Shown here: piece after piece, positions 16,029-25,344 of the stretch
Layout of the letters: every line of letters starts with the position of its first letter
Position numbering within the stretch: position 1 is the first letter of the stretch
Assembly (NCBI GenBank): GCA_028719885.1
Contig: JAQYLT010000036.1
Location: 1 to 64,000 of the forward strand
Direction of reading: 5' to 3'
DNA from: Bacillota bacterium
GTDB lineage: Bacteria; Bacillota; Clostridia; Oscillospirales; Oscillospiraceae
DNA: 64,000 nt
Made by a program: the position numbers and the translations under genes
The notes under the pieces: generated by a model
Databases searched by the model: none
Seen by the model: only the letters and a program-made list of their open reading frames with translations
Told to the model about the DNA's origin: nothing

Positions 16029-19021
16029 CCCAAAAAGAGTTATCTGCCAATAATACAATCGGTGGAGTTCGCTGGCCGTTATTCTACGGAGCTCTGGTGG
16101 CCATTCTGCTGCTTCTGGCCGTCTCTACGGTGCTGTGGGTGGAGAACAGCCGCGCCGCCTCGGAGGAAACCGTCAATAATCTGGTGGAATTCTATCTGGA
16201 GGAAATTGCGGAGCGAAACGCCGGAAGCATTACCTCCGAGCTGAAGAAAAAGGCCGACCAGATGGAAAATGCCCTGACGGTTTTGAACCGGGATTACCTC
16301 CGGGATGAGGCATCCGTCCGGGAATACCTCTATCTGGTTCAGAATATCAACGGGCTGGACCTGTTTGCTCTGGTGGATGAGAATGGCATGGTCTATACGG
16401 CGGACAGCTCCTTTTCCGGCATTTCCAGATTTGGATTTCTGTCCCAGCGGAGCAGCGAGACGGAAATTCACATGGTAAGCGGCTACGGAACAAAGAATAT
16501 GATTCTCATTTCGCAGCCGGTTACGTTGGACTTTACCCCCAATATCCGGGTGGTGTCCTGCTTTACCGGGGTGAATATTGAAAACATCTCCTCGGTGATG
16601 CGGCTTCAAAACACGGAAAACAAGACCTATTGCCGCCTGTTCAGCAAAGAGGGAGAAAACCAACTGAATATCCAGGGGGATTACCCCAACGAACGGAATC
16701 TCTTTGACGTGTGGACGGATGTCGCCCAATTCTCCGGGGAATACAGTTTGGAGAAGGTGCGGCAGGATTGGCAGGAAGGCCGGGAGGGCTATGCGGTTTA
16801 CTCCACAGAGTATGCCGGAAGCACCTATGTGTACTATAAGCCGGTTTTGGAGACGAACCTGGTTTTAACCGTTTTGATGCGGGAGAGCAATATCAACGAA
16901 GTGGTTGAAGCGGGGACCAAGCAGATGCTCCGTTCCAGCGTGGTATTCCTGGGTGTTGCCATGGTGGCGCTGCTGGGCGTGTGCCTGCTGGTGGGCTTGG
17001 TTCTGGAAAAGGTCCGCAGAAGTCAGCATGAAAATGAGCAATTCCAGATTGTCAGTGCCCTGAGCAACGATTACATCGATGTGTTCATCACAGAGCCCCT
17101 GCGGGATTCCATGTACACCATCAAACGGCAGGGCCAGATGATTTCCGATCCCAAGAGAATCCGAAGGTCCTACCGGGAGACCTGGAAAAACTACGCAGAC
17201 CGCTTTGTGCTTCAGGAGGATGCGGATGATCTGCTCAATGCGGTGTCCGCCAAGAAAATCTGCGCTTCCATGAAGAGAAAGCAGGAATTCTCCCAGGATT
17301 TCCGGGTGGAGCTGGAAGACGGAATCCACTATTGCCAGGTGAAGTTCGTGTCCGTCCCCGGCAATGAGGGCCAGTTTGTTGTGGGTATGCGGAACATCGA
17401 CAGCCAGGTCCGTTCGGAGCAGGAGCGGCAGAAGGTGCTCCAGGACGCCCTGGCCTCCGCCCAGCATGCAAACCGGGCCAAGACCACCTTCCTGAACAAT
17501 ATGAGCCACGATATCCGCACCCCCATGAATGCCATCATCGGCTTCACCTCTCTGGCGGCCACCCATATTGACAAGCCGGAGCAGGTGCGGGATTATCTGG
17601 CAAAGATTCAAACCGCCAGCAGCCATTTGATGAGCCTGATTAATGATGTGCTGGATATGAGCCGCATTGAAGCGGGCAAGGTGAAAATCGAAGAGAAGCA
17701 GGTGCACCTGCCGGACCTGATTCATGATCTGCGTACCATTGTCCAAACGGATATCAATTCCAAGCAGCTGGAATTCTACATTGATACAGTGGATGTGCAA
17801 AATGAGGATATCATCTGCGATCGGCTTCGGCTGAATCAGATACTGCTGAATCTATTGAGCAACGCCATGAAATTCACCGGACCCGGGGGAATGGTCAGCC
17901 TGCGTATCATTCAAACCCAGAACGCTCCCAAGGGCTATGCCGGCTACGAATTCCGGGTGCGGGATACGGGCATAGGCATCAGCAAGGAATTCCAGAAGCA
18001 CATTTTTGAAGCCTTTACCCGGGAGCAGACCTCCACGGTCAGCGGCATTCAGGGCACCGGCCTGGGCATGGCCATTACCAAGAGCATTGTGGATATTATG
18101 GGCGGCACCATCAGCGTCCAAAGCGAGGTGGGCAAGGGAACGGAGTTTACGGTAAAGCTCCAGTTCCGGGTCAGCGGCGACCCTGTGAAATACGATGCCA
18201 TCCCCAGCCTTCAGGGACTTCGGGCTCTGGTGGCGGACGACGATGCCAATACCTGCATGAGCGTCTCCAGTATGCTCAGTGTTATCGGCATGCGGTCGGA
18301 GTGGACCACATCCGGCAAGGAGGCGGTGCTGCGGGCCCAGTTTGCCATTGACCAGGGGGATGAATTCCACGCCTACATCATCGACTGGCTGATGCCGGAT
18401 ATGAACGGGATTGAGGTGGTCCGCCGCATTCGCCGGATTATTGGCGACAGCAGACCCATCATCATCCTGACGGCCTATGATTGGTCCAGCATTGAGGAGG
18501 AGGCCAGGGAGGCCGGCGTAACCGGCTTCTGCTCCAAGCCGCTGTTTATGTCCGAGCTGCGGGATGCCCTTACGGAAACCTACCCGGTCCATCGGGAAAC
18601 GCCGGTGACCCTGGAGGGCAAGGAGCATTTCGCCGGCAAAAGACTGCTGGTGGTGGAGGACAATCCGCTGAATCAGGAAATCGCCTCGGAAATCCTGACC
18701 AGCATGGACTTTGCGGTGGACGTGGCCTCCGACGGGGAAGAGGCGGTTGCAATCATGAAAAAGGCGCAGGTGGGGCAGTATGACCTGATTCTGATGGACA
18801 TTCAAATGCCCCACATGAACGGCTATGAGGCAACCAGGCAGATTCGCGGGCTTCCCAATCCCGGTATTTCCTCCATCCCCATTGTGGCCATGACGGCCAA
18901 TGCCTTTGAAGATGACCGGCTGGAAGCCATTTCCGCCGGAATGAGCGGTTACATCGCAAAACCCATCGATATTGCCAAGCTGGTCCAAACGCTGAAGCGG
19001 TTTCTTGACTGCGACCGGTAA
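16025..19021 (+). CDS. membrane hybrid sensor histidine kinase with two receiver domains
   Basis: The 998-residue protein has a TM helix (17-39), an extracellular region of about 260 residues resembling a Cache-type sensor, and a second TM (about 303-328). A PAS-like linker, HisKA (His495 in MSHDIRTPMN), HATPase (GTGLGMAITKSIVDIMGG) and two receiver domains follow. Receiver 1 has the acceptor aspartate at 787 (IIDWLMPDMNG) and receiver 2 at 925 (LILMDIQMPHMNG); both retain the acidic pair and the distal lysine (SKPL, AKPI). There is no DNA-binding output domain and no response regulator gene follows, so the target lies elsewhere. It is cotranslated with the binding lipoprotein. The kinase core closely resembles that at 47976-51353. 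Confidence 0.9.
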   Translation: MTQKELSANNTIGGVRWPLFYGALVAILLLLAVSTVLWVENSRAASEETVNNLVEFYLEEIAERNAGSITSELKKKADQMENALTVLNRDYLRDEASVREYLYLVQNINGLDLFALVDENGMVYTADSSFSGISRFGFLSQRSSETEIHMVSGYGTKNMILISQPVTLDFTPNIRVVSCFTGVNIENISSVMRLQNTENKTYCRLFSKEGENQLNIQGDYPNERNLFDVWTDVAQFSGEYSLEKVRQDWQEGREGYAVYSTEYAGSTYVYYKPVLETNLVLTVLMRESNINEVVEAGTKQMLRSSVVFLGVAMVALLGVCLLVGLVLEKVRRSQHENEQFQIVSALSNDYIDVFITEPLRDSMYTIKRQGQMISDPKRIRRSYRETWKNYADRFVLQEDADDLLNAVSAKKICASMKRKQEFSQDFRVELEDGIHYCQVKFVSVPGNEGQFVVGMRNIDSQVRSEQERQKVLQDALASAQHANRAKTTFLNNMSHDIRTPMNAIIGFTSLAATHIDKPEQVRDYLAKIQTASSHLMSLINDVLDMSRIEAGKVKIEEKQVHLPDLIHDLRTIVQTDINSKQLEFYIDTVDVQNEDIICDRLRLNQILLNLLSNAMKFTGPGGMVSLRIIQTQNAPKGYAGYEFRVRDTGIGISKEFQKHIFEAFTREQTSTVSGIQGTGLGMAITKSIVDIMGGTISVQSEVGKGTEFTVKLQFRVSGDPVKYDAIPSLQGLRALVADDDANTCMSVSSMLSVIGMRSEWTTSGKEAVLRAQFAIDQGDEFHAYIIDWLMPDMNGIEVVRRIRRIIGDSRPIIILTAYDWSSIEEEAREAGVTGFCSKPLFMSELRDALTETYPVHRETPVTLEGKEHFAGKRLLVVEDNPLNQEIASEILTSMDFAVDVASDGEEAVAIMKKAQVGQYDLILMDIQMPHMNGYEATRQIRGLPNPGISSIPIVAMTANAFEDDRLEAISAGMSGYIAKPIDIAKLVQTLKRFLDCDR

Positions 19022-19042
19022 TTTCCAATTCTGAATCCGTAT

Positions 19043-19073
19043 CCAAAAGGGCTGCTTCGGCGGCCCTTTTGTG
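19043..19073 (+). terminator. rho-independent terminator
   Basis: AAAAGGGC...GCCCTTTT stem with a TTCGG-containing loop, ending in a T-run. Confidence 0.75.
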
Positions 19074-19155
19074 ATAGGCAGAGATTTATTTGGACTTTAA
19101 TTGGTCAAAATGCAGAAAAATATCGAAAAATGCAAGATGAATATGTGAATAATAC

Positions 19156-19185
19156 TTGCAAAACGGTACACGGGTGTGGTATAAT
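19156..19185 (+). promoter_or_regulatory. extended -10 promoter of the Cys-repeat lipoprotein gene
   Basis: TTGCAA, 18-base spacer, TATAAT with TGG directly before it (extended -10). The transcript leader is about 80 bases. Confidence 0.7.
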
Positions 19186-19273
19186 GCAGCCATAATCATA
19201 TTCTGGGGGAGAATCTGGATTTTGAAAATGCGATCCGGATTCCAGCCAATCCGTTCCTGAAAGGGGTAGAAAC

Positions 19274-21940
19274 ATGAAGCGATTTCACAAAGCGTCCGTT
19301 TTTCTGCTGATTGCCGCCCTGCTGCTGAGCCTGTGCAGCTGTGCGGAAAAGGTGAAACCGGAAAAAATCGATACCAAGAATTTCAGCCGTGAAATTCGGG
19401 TGGAGAGCTCCGGCAATGGCCCGGAGATTGTTCATGCTGACAAGTCTGCCCAGAGTGCCCAGCAGGGAGACACCCTGAAAAGCGACGACGGTGTGCGGGT
19501 CGGCGATGGTGGAGAGCTTTCCCTGAACGCCGACGGGGATAAGCATGTTTATGCAGAGGAATCCTCCCAGCTCCAGCTGGAAGCCTCCGGCACCCCCGAG
19601 CTGGGCAAAACCAGAATTATCCTGAAAGAGGGCGGCGTGCTTCTGGGCACGGATGAGCCTCTTGCAGAGGGAGAGCTGCTGGAAATCCAAACGGATGCAA
19701 TCACCATTTCCGTTCCCGAGGGCGTGGTCCGTGCTTCCAAAATTCAGGAGAAAGATGCCTCCTATACCCTGATCGAGGTGTTTGAGGGCAAGGCCGAGGT
19801 CACCGTCCGTTCCACCGGGGAAACATCCGGGCTGGAAGCGGGAGAGGCTGCCCTGGTCCAGGAGAACGGAAAGAAAACCCGCTTCATTCTCTCTGATGAG
19901 CTCGATACAGATTTCTGGCGGTCCGTGGAAACCGCCGGACTCAAGGTGGGCAGCCAGGGCACCGGCTCCAGGGCGCTTTCCATTCCCTATGGCAAGCTTC
20001 CCGCCGGCGTGCTACGGCAGCTCCTGGAATATATCCAGAATGGACATACTTTGTCCGTGTCCCAGTCTACCCTGACCAATCTGCTGGAAACCGGCCACGA
20101 CTATGTGGAAACCGTGGTAACGGAGGCCACCTGCACCCAGGATGGCCTGCTTGCGCTGGAATGCAGCCTCTGCGGCCATCAGGAGGAGCAGGTCATTCCA
20201 GCTGCAGGACATAAGGAGGAAAAGGTTTCCAAGGTGGAAGCCACCTGTACCCAGGATGGTGTGTCCGAGGGTGTCCGCTGCACGGTCTGTGAAGAAATTC
20301 TCTCCGGCTGTGAGGAAATTCCCGCTCTGGGCCATACCCCGGAGACGGTGGAGGCGGTGGAAGCTACCTGCACCGAGAGTGGCGTAACCGAGGGCACCCG
20401 CTGCCAGATTTGCGGAGAGATTCTCTCCGGCTGCGAGGAAATTCCCGCCCTGGGCCATACTCCGGTGACGGATGCAGCGGTGGAAGCCACCTGCACCCAG
20501 GATGGGAAAACCCAGGGGGAGCATTGCAGCGTCTGCCAGGAGGTCCTTATTCCTCAGGAGGTCATTCCTGCCCTGGGGCATCAGGAGGCCGCCGCTGGCG
20601 ACGTCGCCCCAACCTGCACGGAAGCAGGGCTGAAAGGGGAGGTACGCTGCTCCGTTTGCGGGGAAGTCCTCCGGGAAGAGGAAGCCGTGCCTGCTCTGGG
20701 CCATCAGTTAGAGGAAATCCCGGCTGTGGAGGCCAGCTGTGAAGAGGTTGGAAGCACCGCCGGTACAAAATGCAGCGTCTGCGGTGAGATCATCACCCCG
20801 CCGGAGACGGTTCCCGCCCTGGGCCATCAATGCGAAACCGTTCCCGGCAAGGCAGCCACCTGTACCGAAACCGGTTTGACGGACGGCCAGCGGTGCACGC
20901 TGTGCGGAAAGCTGGTGGAGCCCCAGCAGACCATCCCTGTGCTTGCCCATACCCAAAAGGAAGTGGCCGGTAAGGCTGCCACCTGCACCGAAGAGGGTTA
21001 TACCGAATCCCTGGTTTGCGACGTCTGCGGCACTGTGCTCACCCCGGCGGAGACCATTCCCATGCTGGAGCATCGCCCGGAGACGGTTCCAAGCAAGGCA
21101 GCTACCTGTACCAAAACCGGTTTAACTGAGGGAAGCCGGTGTGCGGACTGCGGTGAAATCCTGCTGGAGCAGGAGGAAATACCCGCATTGGGCCATACAC
21201 CCATTGCCACTCCCGGCAGAGAAGCAACCTGCTCTTCCATCGGTCTCACCCCGGGGCAGCGGTGCCAAACCTGCGGCAAGATTCTCTTCCGGCAGTCCGT
21301 CATTCCCAGATTGGAGCATACCCCCAAAAAGGTTCGGGGCCTTTATGCCACCTGCTTCCGGGACGGCTATACCGAGGGCATCGTCTGTGCGGTCTGCGGC
21401 TATGAGATTGAACCCAGCCAGGTCATTCCCGCCCTGCCCCATACAAGAGGCGGCCTCTCCGAGGTACCGGCCACCTGTACCTCCACCGGCCTGACCGAGG
21501 GACTTGCCTGTCGGGTGTGCAGCTATGTGATAAAAGCCCAGGAGGTTGTGCCCAAGCTGCCTCATACGAAAAAGATTCTGCCCGCCGTGGCGGCCACCTG
21601 CACCCAGGACGGCCTGACCGAGGGCGCCGTGTGCTCCGTCTGCGGAGAGGTGCTGACGGCGCAGAAGAAAATCCCCGCCGGTCATCAGATGACAGCCGGG
21701 GGAAAGGTTTTTAATACCGCAGAGCCGCCCCTGGATTCCAGCGGCCATTTGGATACCAGCTCAGGCATTGCCTGGTGCTATTCCATAACCAATTCCTGCA
21801 GCCAGTGCGGCTATAGCAACACGGAATATGGAAGCCATGTCGCCGGAGCCGCTGCCACTGAGACCATCGGATCGGACAATTACAGCGTTGTCAGATGCAC
21901 AGGCTGCGGTAAGGTAATCAGCAAGGTCAAGGTTGATTAA
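19274..21940 (+). CDS. FecR-like lipoprotein with 13 tandem Cys/His repeats
   Basis: The 888-residue protein carries a lipoprotein-type signal (LSLCSC, Cys23). Residues about 40-205 look like a FecR/LysM-adjacent beta domain (EGGVLLGTDEPLAEGE, VFEGKAEVTV). Residues about 275-805 are 13 repeats of near 41 residues, each built as ATCT..G...G..C..CGE......IPALGH. The three cysteines and final histidine per unit suggest a zinc-ribbon-like metal site or a disulfide knot. A divergent Cys-pair region closes the protein. FecR domains usually sense at the cell surface; here no sigma factor gene is adjacent. The repeats resemble those in many secreted Clostridia proteins; their function is unknown. It is a monocistronic unit with its own promoter and terminator. 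Confidence 0.78.
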   Translation: MKRFHKASVFLLIAALLLSLCSCAEKVKPEKIDTKNFSREIRVESSGNGPEIVHADKSAQSAQQGDTLKSDDGVRVGDGGELSLNADGDKHVYAEESSQLQLEASGTPELGKTRIILKEGGVLLGTDEPLAEGELLEIQTDAITISVPEGVVRASKIQEKDASYTLIEVFEGKAEVTVRSTGETSGLEAGEAALVQENGKKTRFILSDELDTDFWRSVETAGLKVGSQGTGSRALSIPYGKLPAGVLRQLLEYIQNGHTLSVSQSTLTNLLETGHDYVETVVTEATCTQDGLLALECSLCGHQEEQVIPAAGHKEEKVSKVEATCTQDGVSEGVRCTVCEEILSGCEEIPALGHTPETVEAVEATCTESGVTEGTRCQICGEILSGCEEIPALGHTPVTDAAVEATCTQDGKTQGEHCSVCQEVLIPQEVIPALGHQEAAAGDVAPTCTEAGLKGEVRCSVCGEVLREEEAVPALGHQLEEIPAVEASCEEVGSTAGTKCSVCGEIITPPETVPALGHQCETVPGKAATCTETGLTDGQRCTLCGKLVEPQQTIPVLAHTQKEVAGKAATCTEEGYTESLVCDVCGTVLTPAETIPMLEHRPETVPSKAATCTKTGLTEGSRCADCGEILLEQEEIPALGHTPIATPGREATCSSIGLTPGQRCQTCGKILFRQSVIPRLEHTPKKVRGLYATCFRDGYTEGIVCAVCGYEIEPSQVIPALPHTRGGLSEVPATCTSTGLTEGLACRVCSYVIKAQEVVPKLPHTKKILPAVAATCTQDGLTEGAVCSVCGEVLTAQKKIPAGHQMTAGGKVFNTAEPPLDSSGHLDTSSGIAWCYSITNSCSQCGYSNTEYGSHVAGAAATETIGSDNYSVVRCTGCGKVISKVKVD
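20101..21690 (+). repeat. tandem 123-bp coding repeats (13 units)
   Basis: In-frame units of about 123 bp inside the lipoprotein gene, each encoding three Cys and one His. Units 2, 3 and 4 are most alike at the DNA level (repeated CTCTCCGGCTG and GAGGAAATTCCCGC), pointing to recent duplication there, while units 10-12 are diverged. Confidence 0.85.
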
Positions 21941-21969
21941 CGGATAAATCATTCATCCTCAATATTTCA

Positions 21970-22012
21970 GCGCCGCACATTCCCAAAAACGGAATGTGCG
22001 GCGCAGTTTTTG
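21970..22012 (+). terminator. strong rho-independent terminator
   Basis: A perfect 14-bp stem GCGCCGCACATTCC/GGAATGTGCGGCGC followed by AGTTTTTG. Confidence 0.85.
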
Positions 22013-22153
22013 TTGGGCATATGATGTTTCCTGTGACGACATAGAATACCGGATCGTTTCTCACTGCAAAATACCGATACCTCTTTGCCGCCAACGTCGG
22101 GGGAGCCGCGTCCATTCTCAGGCCAAAATGGAAATCCATGGGAAACATTTTCA

Positions 22154-22181
22154 TTGACAAAGACGGATAATCTGTCATAAT
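22154..22181 (+). promoter_or_regulatory. sigma-A promoter of the desulfidase-family gene
   Basis: Perfect TTGACA, 16-base spacer, CATAAT. The start codon is 56 bases downstream. The 140 bases between the preceding terminator and this promoter show no convincing feature. Confidence 0.6.
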
Positions 22182-22236
22182 AAAGCTCAGAACATGGGTA
22201 CTTCCCAAAAGAAAAACAGAATGTGAGGCCATTTGC

Positions 22237-23508
22237 ATGACGGAAGAACTTGTTAATACATATTTAGATATCCTGGCGGAAGAGCTGGTGCCGGCCATGG
22301 GCTGCACGGAGCCGATTGCCATTGCTTACTGCGGGGCAAAGGTCCGCAATGTGCTGGGCGGACTGCCGGAGCAGCTGACCATTGGCTGCAGCGGCAACAT
22401 CATCAAAAATGTGAAAAGTGTGGTGGTCCCCCATACCGGCGGACTGAAAGGCATCGAGGCTGCTGCGGCGGCGGGGATTGTGGCTGGCAGGGAAGAGCGG
22501 GAGCTGGAGGTGATTTCTGAGGTCACCGAGGAGGAAATTGCTTCCATTCGGGAATACCTGGAGCATACGCCCATTCGGGTGGTGCCCATGCGGGACTGCG
22601 ACAAGCTGGACATTCTGATTACAGCCCGCCGTGGGGCAGATACGGCATCGGTGCGGATTTCCCGCCATCACACCAATATTTCTTACATCGAGCGAAACGG
22701 AACGGTGATTTTTTCCCAGGACCAGGTGCAGCAGGAGGGAGGCAGCCGGGCGGAAAGCGGTGTGCTGACGGTGGCGGATATCATCGAATTTGCCGATACC
22801 GTGGATGTGAGCCGGGTGTCAGCGCTGCTGGACCGGCAGATTCAATATAACGTCGCCATTGCCCAGGAGGGATTGAGAGGGGACTGGGGTGCCAATGTGG
22901 GCAGTGTCATCCTGACCTCCGGGCATGAGGATGTTCGGACAAGGGCAAAGGCCATGGCCGCCGCCGGCAGTGATGCCCGTATGAGCGGCTGCGAGCTGCC
23001 GGTTGTAATCAATTCCGGCAGCGGCAACCAGGGCATCACCGTCAGTGTGCCTGTGGTGGAGTATGCCCGGGCCATCGGCGCCAGTCAGGAAACCCTTTAT
23101 CGGGCTCTTCTGGTGTCCAATCTGCTGGCGATTCACGTGAAAAACGGCATCGGCCCCCTGTCCGCCTACTGCGGGGCCATCAGTGCAGGCTGTGCAGCGG
23201 GGTGCGGAATCGCCTATTTGGAGGGTGGACGGATTGATGTGATTGCCCACACCCTTGTCAACTCCCTGGCAACCATTTCCGGCGTGGTGTGCGACGGAGC
23301 AAAGCCCTCCTGCGCTGCAAAAATTGCCGCCGCTTTGGATGCAGCATTCCTGGGCTATGATATGTATCGCAACGGCCAGCAGTTTTACGGCGGCGACGGG
23401 ATTGTTTCCAGAGGTGTGGAAAATACCATCTGCAACATTGCCCGGCTGGGCTCTGACGGCATGATGGAGACGGACCAGGAGATTCTGCGGATTATGACCC
23501 AGCAGTAA
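22237..23508 (+). CDS. L-cysteine desulfidase / serine dehydratase alpha family protein (UPF0597, YhaM/CyuA-like)
   Basis: The 423-residue cytosolic protein has the UPF0597 signature: VPAMGCTEPIAIAYCGAKV near the N terminus, CSGNIIKNVKSV, and the glycine-rich INSGSGNQGITVSVPV near residue 255. Conserved cysteines (MGCTEP, plus SAYCGAISAGCAAGCG and VVCDGAKPSC near 310-355) fit an oxygen-labile iron-sulfur cluster. Relatives release pyruvate, ammonia and sulfide from L-cysteine or deaminate L-serine. The substrate is not decided by sequence. It stands alone, just upstream of a peptide importer; amino acid catabolism after peptide uptake would fit, but that link is inference. Confidence 0.85.
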   Translation: MTEELVNTYLDILAEELVPAMGCTEPIAIAYCGAKVRNVLGGLPEQLTIGCSGNIIKNVKSVVVPHTGGLKGIEAAAAAGIVAGREERELEVISEVTEEEIASIREYLEHTPIRVVPMRDCDKLDILITARRGADTASVRISRHHTNISYIERNGTVIFSQDQVQQEGGSRAESGVLTVADIIEFADTVDVSRVSALLDRQIQYNVAIAQEGLRGDWGANVGSVILTSGHEDVRTRAKAMAAAGSDARMSGCELPVVINSGSGNQGITVSVPVVEYARAIGASQETLYRALLVSNLLAIHVKNGIGPLSAYCGAISAGCAAGCGIAYLEGGRIDVIAHTLVNSLATISGVVCDGAKPSCAAKIAAALDAAFLGYDMYRNGQQFYGGDGIVSRGVENTICNIARLGSDGMMETDQEILRIMTQQ

Positions 23509-23548
23509 TCTTTGCACGGTTAAATGTGGATATTTCTTTCCCGATTCA

Positions 23549-23576
23549 TTGACATTTTTTTCATATATGTTAAAAT
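23549..23576 (+). promoter_or_regulatory. sigma-A promoter of the peptide importer operon
   Basis: Perfect TTGACA, 16-base AT-rich spacer, TAAAAT with extended -10 TGT. The start codon is 39 bases downstream. Confidence 0.75.
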
Positions 23577-23614
23577 AAGTTGGAATTCGTCGAAAAACAC
23601 AAGGAGGTTCCCAA

Positions 23615-25264
23615 ATGAAAAAAATTGTATCCCTGGTTCTGGCCCTTCTGATGATTGTCGGCTGCATGAGTGTGGCTGCTTTCGCAGAGCAGAACGTCAA
23701 CGTCCGTACCACCGCTTTTGGCAACAACTACGACGTTCAGGACATGGGCTGGCGCTGGATGATGGCTGCCTGCTATGACGGCCTGTACCGCAATGTGGCC
23801 GATTCCGAGGGTGAGCACTTCATCCTGGCCGGTGCCGAGAGCGTGGATGTGTCCGAGGACGGCACTGTCTACACCTACCACCTGCGTCAGAATGCCTGCT
23901 GGTCCGACGGCGTTCCTGTTACCGCCAAGGATTATGTCTATGGCTGGACCCGGCTGCTGACTCCTTCCTATAACTATGACTACGCTTCTTTCCTGTTCGG
24001 CGTTGTGGGCGCTGAAGAGTACTACAAGGGCGAGGGCTCCGCTGAGGATGTGGGCGTTGTGGCTCTGGATGACTACACCCTGCAGATTACCCTGAAGGTT
24101 GCCGATCCCACCTTCGAGAGCAAGCTGGTTGCCACTCCCACCTATCCCACCCGTCAGGACCTGGCCGAGGCCGCTGGCGAAGCCTGGGGCACCGACTGGA
24201 CCCTGTGTGTCTACAATGGTCCTTTCTGCATGAGCTCCCTGGTGGAAGACAACTCTATGGTTTGGACCAAGAATCCCTACTACTGGGATGCCGAGAACGT
24301 CCATCTGGATACCGTCACCTGGCTGATCGTTCCTCAGGAGTCCACTGCTGCTACCATGTTTGAGAACGGCGAGCTGGATCAGTATCAGCCCACCGGTGAC
24401 TACGCCATCAAGTTCGCCAAGGAAGCCGCCGAGGGCAAGTATCAGTACCTGGTTACCGACTATCCCGGCACCATTGGTCTGCGGTTCAATCGGCTGACCA
24501 ACGGTCCCTCCGGACTGATGGGCAACGCCAAGATCTGCAAGGCCATTTCCTACGCCATCGACCGTGAAGAGATGATCGATGCCGTTTACGGTGCCTACAA
24601 GCCCGCTTACAGCTATGTGGCTCCCGCCATCAGCTTCAATGGTTCTTCCTACCGCAGCCAGGCGGGCGAGGTCATTCAGGAAGAGGCTTCTGCCTACACC
24701 GGTGACTATGATGCCCTGCGTGCCCTGTTCCAGGAAGGCCTGGACGAGCTGGGCGTCACCACTCCCATGAGCGACATCACCCTGAGCTTCCTGTCCAACG
24801 GTTCCACCACCGTGGCCACTGCCGAGCGTGAGTACCTGCAGCAGGCCCTGGAAGAGGCCCTGGGCATCAAGGTCGAGCTGAACATCGCCGGCGACAGCAA
24901 GCTGTTCATCGCCGAGCGGAACGAAGGCAACTACGACTTCTTCATGAGCGGCTGGTACGCTGACTACAACGATCCTCTGGACTTCCTGTACACCGTTTAC
25001 ACCAATGCCTACGGCACCTCCATGGGCGGCTACAGCAACGCCAAGTTCGACGAGCTTTGCGACTCCCTCACCGGCGAGATCGACATGGCCAAACGCCTGG
25101 AAATCTACACCGAGATGGAGAATATCTATCTGCTGGAGGATTGCGGCTTCGCTCCCATTTACTACGCGACCAAGCAGGTGCTGCTGCAGAACCGGGTGAA
25201 GGACTATCGGACTTCCTCCTTTGGTGCCAGCGCTGAGTTCACCATCTGCTACGTAGAAGAGTAA
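23615..25264 (+). CDS. peptide ABC transporter substrate-binding protein (family 5, OppA/DppA-like)
   Basis: The 549-residue exported protein has an N-terminal signal (MKKIVSLVLALLMIVGC...). The IVGC at 14-17 could be a lipobox, but AFA-E at 23-26 is an equally good signal peptidase I site, so anchoring is uncertain. Family-5 landmarks are YDGLYRNVAD near the start, YTYHLRQNACWSDGVPVTAKDYVYGWTR (read in parts; the family hallmark region, residues 86-112), the NAKICKAISYAIDREEMID block and C-terminal YATKQVLLQNRVKDY. It delivers oligopeptides or related ligands to the permeases encoded downstream. An intervening hairpin lets it be expressed above the membrane genes. Confidence 0.92.
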   Translation: MKKIVSLVLALLMIVGCMSVAAFAEQNVNVRTTAFGNNYDVQDMGWRWMMAACYDGLYRNVADSEGEHFILAGAESVDVSEDGTVYTYHLRQNACWSDGVPVTAKDYVYGWTRLLTPSYNYDYASFLFGVVGAEEYYKGEGSAEDVGVVALDDYTLQITLKVADPTFESKLVATPTYPTRQDLAEAAGEAWGTDWTLCVYNGPFCMSSLVEDNSMVWTKNPYYWDAENVHLDTVTWLIVPQESTAATMFENGELDQYQPTGDYAIKFAKEAAEGKYQYLVTDYPGTIGLRFNRLTNGPSGLMGNAKICKAISYAIDREEMIDAVYGAYKPAYSYVAPAISFNGSSYRSQAGEVIQEEASAYTGDYDALRALFQEGLDELGVTTPMSDITLSFLSNGSTTVATAEREYLQQALEEALGIKVELNIAGDSKLFIAERNEGNYDFFMSGWYADYNDPLDFLYTVYTNAYGTSMGGYSNAKFDELCDSLTGEIDMAKRLEIYTEMENIYLLEDCGFAPIYYATKQVLLQNRVKDYRTSSFGASAEFTICYVEE

Positions 25265-25295
25265 CCATCGATTCGAACGGATCTCATGATTCCAA

Positions 25296-25328
25296 AGAAA
25301 GGGGCTGTTCCATACAGCCCCTTTTTCC
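25296..25328 (+). terminator. hairpin with T-run between binding protein and permeases (partial terminator)
   Basis: AAGGGGCTGT pairs with ACAGCCCCTT over a 5-base loop, followed by TTTCC. The operon resumes 17 bases later, so read-through is expected. Confidence 0.7.
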
Positions 25329-25344
25329 ATAGGAGGGATAAGGC

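Noticed and set aside
20101..21690. Possible CRISPR array (regular 123-bp spacing)
   Set aside because: Units are coding, in frame, with conserved residues and no constant repeat plus unique spacers.
21927..22322. 131-codon minus-strand frame before the desulfidase-family gene
   Set aside because: It runs through a perfect terminator stem and a promoter and into the start of a clear gene; no ribosome site.
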